Below are positions 47,953-59,700 of a stretch of DNA of 64,000 nt, in pieces. The position numbers were made by a program, and so were the translations under genes. The stretch is from Limnoperna fortunei. Its lineage: Eukaryota; Mollusca; Bivalvia; Mytilida; Modiolidae. The notes beneath the pieces were generated by a model. That model had not been told where the DNA came from, ran no database searches, and saw only the letters and a program-made list of their open reading frames with translations. Every line of letters begins with the position of its first letter. Position 1 is the stretch's first letter. The DNA is taken from the NCBI GenBank assembly GCA_944474755.1, contig OX104112.1, positions 89,665,756-89,729,755 of the forward strand, in the 5' to 3' direction.

Positions 47953-49412
47953 ACGTTTCTACATTTCAGTGGATTAAATTGAGACTGGCAAACCACAGAT
48001 TTCAGCACACAAACACAACCAGTTTACAGATAATTTATTGCAATAAAATGTAACAAAGCATATCAAAGAAGTATAATAAATTAATCATTACTTCACTATT
48101 CTAGAAAATTTATGTCCCACCTTTTTATTTGGATTTCTGATTTCTATAAATAGAACAATACATACATTTATTAAGATTAATACTACATTTCAGCTTTCAG
48201 AAACAGAAGTAAAAATAGATTTAAAATTAGTCGACCAGGAACCAATCATCACATACAGGCCACAATGTTATGTGAAATAAAAGGTGCCCCACCTATATGA
48301 TATAGTTTTATAAGGACTAATTTGTAAATGAGATTTAAAAAATGTATACTGAATTAAAAGTGGACTGTAAAAATTCCAGCAAACTTCAACCGAATGTATC
48401 AGTGGCCATTTGAAAGTAACATAATTATAAAAATACAACTTTCTGTCATTAAATGTTCTTGAAATCTTGAAATGCGTATTAGTTTGTGTACAAAGAAAAA
48501 CAAAAGATGTGTGACTAGGTCTGTATAAAAAAGTAAAGTTTGTTACAATACCTGAGTTTCCACAAAGAAAGGCAAGTAATAATAACTTGTAACTTTTCTA
48601 TAGATAACTATTGGTGAATAATCATATTTAGTCAGTTAAGGGTCTTTGTTAAAAATTATACCAATAAAATTTTTTAACCGAGATCCTTACTGACCGAGTT
48701 ACTATCTGAACTACATATAAATGTGGTAAAATTCCAGCTGATTATTTCCAGGCTTCTTTAGTGATTAACATCAGAGTTGCTAGGTAACAAAAAAATACAA
48801 TCAAACATCTACCTTACAATACCCCTTTCATTCAAATATCATTTACTGACATGACTGATACATAGTTTGAACAACAATAAAAAAATACAATAACAAAATG
48901 CAAAAGTTACCAAGTGGGTAAAAATCAACAACCTAACAATATCAAAGATCGTTAAAAAGTTTGAATATTCCCTTTTCTCACTGTATTGATTAAATATGAA
49001 AATTATGGTCATAAATATACCAGTTATAGGGGGTGTTTTACTGTTGTTTGGGTGGGAAAACACTTCATTTATTTATTGAACAATACAATCATATATATTT
49101 AATATACAATTTGATTAAAGAAAGATACGTTTTGATTGAAACTTAAGAATAAAATCAAAAGAAATAAAAAACTAATAACCATACAATTATGAACAATATT
49201 ACAATGAATTCTCAATGTGTGTAAAGAATTGTGATGTAGTTAGGCCAACTACATATAAAGGTCTATTGTCTAGAAATCCAACTGAATTAAGCAAAGCGAG
49301 TTCTATGATTACAAACAAGTCAAGATTTTGTTTGTATAGTCACCTGAAAATCATAAAACAAAATTTCTGGAACTAATGTCACAGTTCGAGCCAGACATCA
49401 TTAAAGAGGTAG

Positions 49413-49671
49413 GGCCTTGGTGGTCGAGTGGTTAAGGTAGTTCGTCTACTGATGATCACATGGTCTGTCAACACTGAGGCTGCAGGTTAGAGTCTCACTG
49501 CAGGCAGGCCTAGGGTGTACTCAACTCCAATCTTGATTGACAAGGATTGCCAGTTTTCCTACTGAAGATTGGGAGTTCTCTCCGGGTAATGGCTTCCTCC
49601 CCCAATAAAAACTGGATGCCATGAAATAGCTGAAAATGGCCCTAAACATCATTCAACAAAACAACAACAAA
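49413..49671 (+). mobile_element. Full-length SINE with 14-bp target duplication
   Basis: Head GGCCTTGGTGGTCGAGTGGT, full body and a short (CAA)n tail. CATTAAAGAGGTAG occurs exactly at 49399-49412 and 49672-49685. The B box reads GGTTAGAGTCTC, one change from consensus. Confidence 0.93.
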
Positions 49672-50566
49672 CATTAAAGAGGTAGCACATGGTATGTTTA
49701 GCTTGTAGGATAACATGTAGTAAGACATATTCATATCATCAGCTTTTTCTGGCTGTGACTTAAATGAATGACATATCGAGTTCTATCCTAAGTTACTGAT
49801 TTAGAGGGATTATTTTGCATAAAGTTTCTTTCATACACAAACCGTAAAACTAATACAAGGACAAGAATATGTTTACATAAATTATTTTATGTCAAACAGC
49901 TTTAAGTTAAAAAAAGTTAAAATCTTTGTTGTCCAGCAAATATTTAGGAATTGCAAAAAAAACCCAGCTATTTGTAGGGAAAACATATAAAATGCAGAGA
50001 GTACTGAGAAACTGGTATATCCAATAATTTTTTTATGCTATAGGTGTAAGTCATTACCCACAGTTTCAAAAAAAGTAACAGTTTGTTGTTTATTATGTAC
50101 ATGTACTATTTAAAAACTTTCTTACAATAAAATTCCACGCCAGACAATAACCACACTTATATGTTTTATTAGGTTTCAAAACCTACTGGTAGTCTACAGA
50201 TTAGAGAATTTTATTTACACAAAAAATCTAGTGAAAAAACATGTACATGTATAAAGGTTACAAATTCTGTGTCCATAACATGTGTGTTAGCTGGATCCTT
50301 AACATTTCCATTAATACATCATGTTTTTTATATAACATACACACACATTTTCAAATTTTGAATATTTGGTTCACTAATATTTCAATTTATGATTGATAAA
50401 ACAATATACAACTAAACCTGCCTTAGAGACCACCTTTCTTAAGCAATAATTTATCTTATGTGACCTCGTTTCTTTATTATTAAACATGTATTTAGCAATC
50501 AAACAACCAAATTTAAATATTTCCTTGGAAGGTCACAGACATGTGTGACCATGTATAGATGTCAAT

Positions 50567-50572
50567 TTTATT
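50567..50572 (-). terminator. Possible DPAGT1 polyadenylation signal
   Basis: AATAAA on the minus strand, about 211 bases past the DPAGT1 stop. Other candidates exist in this AT-rich stretch. Confidence 0.3.
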
Positions 50573-50782
50573 TTAATTTCCAGATTATAAATGCATATGG
50601 TAAAAATGCAACAAATAATACCATTAAATTTAGTGCTCCACACTGTCTGGTACCATAAAATTAATCAACTAACTGTTCTGAGTATCCTATCATTACTGAC
50701 TGAAATAATTTTGTACTCGATTTAGTTCTCAACAATTCAATGGAACTTTACTGGTATTCAACATGATTTTCCACTTTTGTCT

Positions 50783-53700
50783 TTAGTCATAGAACACTTT
50801 AGACAGGTGATACCTAATAAAAAATGCTATTCCACTGCAAAACACCTGTAAAACATACAAAGTTTCAATTATATTTAAATAAATATGAATAATATCTTAG
50901 AACAAATACAAAGATTGATAAATGTATCAACAGGTAAAACTAAAGTTCCTTGTTTGTGTTGTTTTACATCAAATCAATATTTTATCAGTTTTATAAGGGG
51001 AAAGATATTGCACATTTGGGGGAATATTTTGTAAATGATTAGCTAAAATTTGATTTGCTTTGGTATTAAACTTGGTGCTAATAATCAATAATCTTTTAAT
51101 AATGTAATTTCAATGAACCACTAGATTCATCTATAACGCTACAAACATAAATGTGAAAAGATGGTGGCTGACAACGAGCAAAAATAAATTTGTTTAAGAA
51201 ACACCATAATTTGTTTTCTAATGTTTTTATTATTTTTTTTGTGCACAAGCAGTTTTTCATGTTTGTAGTTCTATTATGTTTTTTTCATTTTAATAAATTA
51301 TATTTAGTCACAAAAAGATGCAGAAGGACCTTCAATCTCATTGTTCTGATCAAAACAGAAGAAATTAGTTGACATTAATCTTTTTAAATATGAAATTCTG
51401 AGAAAATTCCTGTCAAAATCACTAACACTGATAAAATAAGTATAACATAGATACCTGAACAGTAAGAAGTATTATAACTAGTGTCCTCTCATGTAAAGGT
51501 CCAGTAAACTTTAGTATTAGGTTAATCAGTGTCATATTATTACATTCTGTATACTGTCCTCCTTCACCTGTATTTTCTTTCACATCTAACATGCCTAATA
51601 ATTTAAATACGGAGACAAATAATTTTCCAATCATGTTCAAATGATTGTATTTAAATTTGGTATAACTCATTCCAACTTTATCGGTTTTACTGTCATACCT
51701 GCAAAAAAATCAACATATGTAAACATTGAATATGCTAAATTACAACTGTTAAACTTTTAACAAACATTATTTCTAGATTTAATTAAAGTTTGCTACATAA
51801 TAAGCAACAGAATTAATATGGCCAGATGTTAAACTACCCAAAACCATGACCATTATTCAGATGTTTTACCAAAATGATGTTACAAACTACAATAAATTTT
51901 TATCTAAAATTTTGGAAACGAAACAATTTACCTTATCTAATTAAAAGAAAACCTATAATTTATTATTTCTGCATAATTGCCAGTTTATATTTTAGGGTTT
52001 GCAATAATATTGTTTCAAGCACAATATGATATTGAATCACTTTGTGAGTGCAAATTGAATTCTGTAGGAAACAATAGTCAACAATATATTTGCATTAACC
52101 TTTTATTGTATATAACAACACCATTCTAACATGTGGATGATGTCCTGATTTAGATGTAATATTTGCACAGTGTGCAATAATATAATATTATTTTGTGATG
52201 ATTTCTGTATTGGCCTAGTTATTGGTACAAGGCTTGCTGTATTGGCCTGAGACACAGCCAAACACCAATATAGTTGGTCGAAGACCAACAACAAGGCCAA
52301 TACAGAAATAATCAAGTAATGATCTTTTTTAATTAACTAAGCCAAACTAACTATAATTTTCATTATTTTACACAAGGGTATATTCCTACACGTAGCCAAA
52401 AGTCCCAGCCGCTGCAGAATCGAATTTCCTAAGAGGTGTGATACAACTAGTTTTGGGACAAAAAAATAAGCATGTGATATAAGTACTGTTTTGACAGGTA
52501 TTTGGGAAGAGCTAAGCAACTACATGAAAAAACCTCAGAATGTGAAACTCTAGTAGAGTACTTGATAATATTTCCTCTCAATATTGTTCAATATTGCTAA
52601 AATGGTCCCATATTAACTCCTACAAAATTTGACATATCAAAATGGTGGTAGTAAACATCTACACATCACAACAATTAATCCTATTAAATATCAAAGCAAT
52701 CCATTGAATGGTTTCAGAGATGCATCCACAAGATCTACCATTGTATTATATTGGTGAAATAGTAAGTTCCATAACTCCTACAAAATTTAATGAATCAAAA
52801 TGGTGGTAGACTATGCACATCTATACATCATAACAATTAATCCAACCAAACATCAAAGCAATCTGTCAATCTGAAGAGATGCGTCCACAAGATCTTCCAT
52901 TGTATTATTTCACTGAGACAGTCCAAGTCCCATAACTCCTACAAAATTTGATAAATCAAAATAACGGTACAGTATGCACATCTACCCATTATAGCAATTA
53001 ATCCTACCAAATATCAAAGCAATTTGTCAAGCAGTTTCAGAGAGATGCGTCCACAAGGTGTACCATTGTATTCTATTGCTGAAATGGTAAAAGTCCCATA
53101 ACTCCTAAAAAATTTGATGAATCAAAATGGTGGTTGACTATGCACATCTACCCATCACAACACTTAATCCTACCAAATATCAAAGCAATCTATCAAGCAG
53201 TTTTAGAGGAGATGTGTCCACAAGATCTAGTAATGTATTATATTGCTGAAATGGTCAAAGTTCCAAAACTCCTACAAAACTTGACAAATCAAAATGACGG
53301 TATAATATGCACATCTACCTATCATAAAAATTAATCCTACCAAATATCAAAGCAATCCGTCAACAGGTTTCAGAGAAGTTGTGTCCACAAATGTGTGACG
53401 GACGAACGCACGGACGCTGTATGGAATATTTTGTAATAATCAGTCCAATACAGGTCAGAATCAGGCTAATACCGCAGTGGACTGGTTCAGCAAAATATAT
53501 TATATGGAGTTTCAATGTTATTTAAGTGAATATTATATTAGTTACCCTATTATATGTAGTTACGTACAAAAGAAACATATCCAGCATTTTCCTCTTTATT
53601 CCTTGTTCCATGATACTTATAATTTAATGTAAAGCTTGTCACTATCTTTAACAGGCTTTTATACTGAACACAAACATGTGTTGTAGCAAAAATTCATCAT

Positions 53701-56700
53701 TTCATGTTATCCCCATTGGATTTACATAAATATTCCAGCAATTTTTTTTTCTGCTATATTATGGCATCCAGTTTTTATTGGGAAAGGTAGCCAGAGTACT
53801 CCGTGAAAACCAGACCTTTGGTATGAAAACTGGCAATCCTTGTCTATTGTGGATGGAAGCGGCAAGTAACTCTGTTGTCAGTAAGATTCCAAGTCACAAA
53901 TTTAGTGTTGATCAATGATCAATCAAGTGAAGATGATAAACTATCTTAACCACTCAGCCACCGAGGCCCCAACAACTTTGCTGACAGGATCATGATCAAT
54001 CAACTAAAGATGTCGAACTATCTTAACCACTCAGCCACCGAGGCTCCCACTCCTTTCTGCCAGGCTCATGATCAATCAAGTAAAGATGACGAACTATCTT
54101 AACCACTCAGCCACCAAGGCTCCCACAACTTTGCTGACAGGCTCATGATCAATCAACTAAAGATGACGAACTATCTTAACTACTCAGCCACCGAGGCCCC
54201 CACAACTTTGCTGACAGGCTCATGATCAATCAACTTAAGATGACGAACTATCTTAACTACTCAGCCACCGAGGCTCCTACTACTTTGCTGAATGGCTCAT
54301 GATCAATCAACTAAAGATGACGAACTATCTTAACCACTCAGCCACCGAGGCTCCCACAACTTTGCTGACAGGCTCATGATCAATCAACTAAAGATGACGA
54401 ACTATCTTAACTACTCAGCCACCGAGGCCATCGCAACTTTGCTGACAGGCTCATGATCAATCAACTAAAGATGACGAACTATCTTAACTACTCAGCCACC
54501 GAGGCTCCCACTACTTTCTGCCAGGCTCATGATCAATCAACTAAAGATGACGAACTATCTTAACTACTCAGCCACCGAGGCCCCCACAACTTTGCTGACA
54601 GGCTCATGATCAATCAACTAAAGATGACGAACTATCTTAACTACTCAGCCACCGAGGCCCCCACAACTTTGCTGACAGGCTCATGATCAATCAACTAGAG
54701 ATGATAAACTATCTTAACTACTCAGCCACCGAGGCCCCCACAACTCTGCTGACAGGCTCATGATCAATCAACTAAAGATGACGAACTATCTTAACCACTC
54801 AGCCACCGAGGCCACCACAACTTTGCTGACAGGCTCATGATCAATCAACTAGAGATGATGAACTACCTTAACCACTCAGCCACCGAGGCCACCACAACTT
54901 TGCTGACAGGCACATGATCAATCAACTAAAGATGACGAACTATCTTAACCACTCAGCCACCGAGGCCCCCACAACTTTGCTGACAGGCTCATGATAAATC
55001 AACTAAAGATGACGAACTATCTTAAACACTCAGCCACCGAGGCCACCACAACTTTGCTGACAGGCACATGATCAATCAACTAAAGATGACGAACTACCTT
55101 AACCACTCAGCCACCGAGGCCCCCACAACTCTGCTGACAGGCTCATGATCAATCAACTATAGATGACGAACTATCTTAACCACTCAGCCACCAAGGCCCC
55201 CCCAACTTTGCTGACAGGCTCATGATCAATCAACTAAAGATGACGAACTACCTTAACCACTCAGCCACCGAGGCCCCCACAACTTTGCTGACAGGCTCAT
55301 GATCAATCAACTAAAGATGACGAACTATCTTAACCACTCAGCCACCAAGGCCCCCACAACTTTGCTGACAGGCTCATGATCAATCAACTAAAGATGACGA
55401 ACTACCTTAACCACTCAGCCACCGAGGCCCCCACAACTTTGCTGACAGGCTCATGGTCAATCAACTAAAGATGACAAACTATCTTAACCACTCAGCCACC
55501 AAGGCCACCACAACTTTGCTGACAGGCTCATGGTCAATCAACTAAAGATGACGAACCACTCAGCCACCAAGGCCCCCACAACTTTGCTGACAGGCTCATG
55601 GTCAATCAACTAAAGATGACAAACTATCTTAACCACTCAGCCACCAAGGCCCCCACAACTTAAGTGTTGATAGGCACATGATCAATGAACTGAAGATAAC
55701 TAACTACTTAAACCACTCAGCCATTGAGATCCTCATCTAAGATGGGGATCTCATTGGCTGAGTGGTTTAAGTATATAAACATGTTAATAATGAACAAGTG
55801 GACAGTTGAGAGTTCTCTTCTGTGAGAATGAAATATTTTAGTTCTATTTGACTGTTAAAGTATTATACAGTTTATATTTTTCATGACATTTCAAGTCTTA
55901 ATTAATACATAGGAAAAATAATTTGATTTAACTGGAGAAATTTTTAGTGATTTTTATTAAGATTATATGTAATACAGTAGCTACAATAATGTAGCTCCTT
56001 TTTTTTGTATGGATGAAGCTACAAAGAGGTCCCATTACTCGTAATGGAGCAAAAACACTCTTGGAATTTATACATATTTTCCACTATTAAACTGCTATTT
56101 TGTTTAATTTATATTTTTTTTCCTTTCTCTGCCATTCAGTTGACATTTCTACAATGTCTAATTAAATAATTTTAACAATTTTTTCGTAATCATGGCATTG
56201 TTGACAAAATAGAAATTGTGGAGTGTAGAATTGAAGAATCATATCGTTAAAAATTTGATCCCAGCTAATGCAATAAAGCCCAAAAAACTTTATGAATATT
56301 TTACCAAATCGCTTCAGAAATTATGCACTTCTGGAATTCAAATTTTGACAACAATGCCATGATTACGAATAAAGTGTAAAACTAATGAATTAGGTGTTGT
56401 AGAAATATCAGTTAAACTTCAAAGACATTAAAAAGTATGTAGTAATTTAGGGAAACGGTTTAATAACGTATTATATGCATAAAACCCCCCTTTGTGAATC
56501 ACTCCCGGCTTGCTCCCTTACGAGTAATGGGACCTCTTCGTAGCTCTGTCCATTAAAAAACAAAAGGCTACATTATTGTAGCTAGTAATAAGGTTACACT
56601 CTAGTGTTAATTGATGTGTATATCTTTATTATTATAATCAAGATCAGTGGTGGAAAAATTTTCTCCTTAAGGTCAAGCCCAGGGCTTTTAAAGATTTTTA

Positions 56701-59700
56701 ATGCCCAAGCCAAGCTATTTTCATTCAAAGCCCAATTCATACCAAGATATTTTGTAACTGGTATATAACAATAAAATGTATGCATATTATTTTTAGGTGT
56801 GTGGAATGCCAGTGGACTAATTCTATTAATTTAAAATATTATTGATATTTGACATTGTTGTATTAGCAATTTCGTCAGTAATAAAAACAGTTTATGTTAT
56901 TGACATGTTTTATTTATTGCATGTAATAAAGTATTGGTTCAGAGTTTGTAGATTTTAGTCTTTAAGATGTTTTGAAAGTTTAGACTCATTTTTCACGATT
57001 ATATTTTTTATCTTTAGATTCACGATAATCATCATCGTCATCAGTGGCCTTTCTTTTATTCTGTTCCGATCCCGTGGTCAGGTTCTGTTTACTTGAAGTA
57101 AACTTGAAATTGAAGAGCGACATTTATCATTCTACCTATCAACTACATTTAATAAAACAACAACAAGTAAACGCTTGAATCGAAACCCTAAAACCGATTA
57201 CTTTCAAACACCGAAATGATTCGGATTCTAATTAAAATATTCATTTATTTATTTCCGATATCGTAAATAGAATAAACCAGGAAGTAATCTCTCAATGTTG
57301 TTATGCTAAAATTAATACAAAATAAAAGGCAAACTATCAATCAAGATGTAAAATGAATTAAAGAAACATTTTTTATTTGAATAGAAAGGCCCGACAAACT
57401 TTTTGCTATGGAAAAAAGCGTGCCCGTAGATACAACTGCACTGCCCGGGGCGTCGGACTAACACATTTTTCCACCACTTAAGATGGGCTTATTTACCGGT
57501 ACTCTATAATGAACTTAGAACTACTATAGATACTTACTTTGGTAATCTATGCCTTGGACATGGTACAAATTTAAATAACTGTGGGACTGAATATACAAAG
57601 TTGATGACTTGAGGTATAAAAAATAACAACATAGTTTTACTAAAATGTCCAAGAATGGCTACTACGGCAAATGTCATCCCAGAAAAATAACAAAAGGTAT
57701 CACCAACAAACACTTTAGAAGGATACCTGAAAAACATTACAATAACATTAAAAAACTGAAGCCAGTGACAAACAATGTTAAAAGTATTAAACACCTGTAG
57801 AGATTTATGTAGTCAATGATTTTGGACTAAGAATTTTCAAATATGGATAAACAGATCAATTTCAATATAATTTATATTTAATTAATATTCACTAATCTTT
57901 GGAAGAAATTTTCAACCATTTCTGCTTAAAAATGTTGAGAAATTCATCTTTTAAAATCTGTAACCCCTATTTCATTCATTTGCATACAGTACTTCGTAAA
58001 AAAATTATATTATCCAGAAAAGCTATCAAGAAAAATACAAAGATTCATCTTGTATGTTTAAAGCTATTAATATCATTTAACTGGACAGAATATGGTACAT
58101 ACCAATTATATATAAGTAGAGCTGAACAGACAGCAATATATGGCATCATAAAGTACAAACTGAACACATGTGTCTCAGTACAACATCCTACAGAAATAGA
58201 AAACACCTAAAACTAAACTATCTCTATTAGTACATCCAGGAGTTATATAACACATAGGCAAACCTAAACACATGCACAATGCACATCAAAGAGAAATGTA
58301 AAACTAGACAAATTCGATCAAGCGATCGCTGATACCCCGGCTTTTGTGAAAATTTCTAACTTTTTTCGTGGACTGCGACCTTGAAATTTGATGGATTTCC
58401 CCCAAAATCAAAAGGCTTTTTACCAACCTGATATATAACAATATCCCAAAGTTTCATTCAAATCGGATGCAAACTTTTTGAGTTATTGTCCGGAAACAAC
58501 TTTTATGTTAAAATTTCTAACGTTTTTCGTGGACTGTGACCTTGAAATTTGACGGATTTCCCCCAAAATCGATAGGCTTCTTACCAACCTGATATATGAC
58601 AATATCCCAAAGTTTCATTCAAATCGGATGTAAACTTTTTGAGTTATTGTCCGGAAACAACTTTTTTGTTAAAATTTCTAACGTTTTTCGTGGACTGTGA
58701 CCTTGAAATTTGACGGATTTCCCCCAAAATCGATAGGCTTCTTACCAACCTGATATATAACAATATCCCAAAGTTTCATTCAAATCGGATGTAAACTTTT
58801 TGAGTTATTGTCTGGAAACAACTTTTTTGTTAAAATTTCTAACGTTTTTCGTGGACTGTGACCTTGAAATTTGACGGATTTCCCCCAAAATCGATAGGCT
58901 TCTTACCAACCTGATATATAACAATATCCCAAAGTTTCATTCAAATCGGATGTAAACTTTTTGAATTATCATCCGGAAACCAAATGTGGACGGACGAACG
59001 AACGGACGGACGGCGCGACAGAAGGACGGACGGACATGAGGACCACTATATACCCCGACTCTGTCGAGCGGGGGTATAAAAATAGGAACAACTAAATATA
59101 TATGTCTCAGTACACCATCTTATCAAAATAAAGACTTCAATACAAACTAAACTCATGTGTCTCATTACAACATTCTTGACCAATATAAAACTATAAAAAA
59201 AATAAACACACAAATCTCAGAAAAATAAGTTACTATTATAACTACTGAACACAAAAATAAAATAAATACTTTTGGGGGTTTTTTGTTATATTTTACCCTG
59301 CATGATGACCAATTTGTTTTAGCACTATTGTAGTAAATATGTTTGCTACAGCAACAGTTGATGGTAATACTAGTTTTATTTTTATGTAAACAAATAATCA
59401 GTCATCTTTACCTCTTATATCTCAAAAACCATAAAATATATATAACAAATCTATTGACTCACTGCACAAAGCTTACATATTTGAGAAATTTAATGAAAAA
59501 AAATCCTGAATGTATCTGATAAAAAAATGTTGCATTTGCAAAAACAATTGGTACCCTTCTAATTATGGAAAACTGGAAATGATACTATGTACAAAAATGT
59601 CATGAGGAATAAAAAAATCTCATTAGAAAAAAATTATCTTTAAACCCTTTTTGTCATACCTAGTAGGGACCAGGATACCCCAGTATTAATCCCAATAATT

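Larger units (their letters stand above)
47012..50782. other. Intergenic region between convergent ASCC2 and DPAGT1
   Basis: No gene seen. It holds two pearl-like elements (47114-47372, 47575-47950), a dispersed repeat at 47425-47555 shared with 45087-45215, and a SINE at 49413-49671. The remainder is AT-rich with nothing recognisable, and part may be DPAGT1 3' UTR. Confidence 0.7.

Noticed and set aside
53976..55735. CRISPR-like regular array
   Set aside because: The 77-bp units have no unique spacers and the window is eukaryotic.
57899..58210. 103-codon plus-strand frame
   Set aside because: Antisense to the true 85-bp DPAGT1 exon at 58103-58187; no family resemblance.
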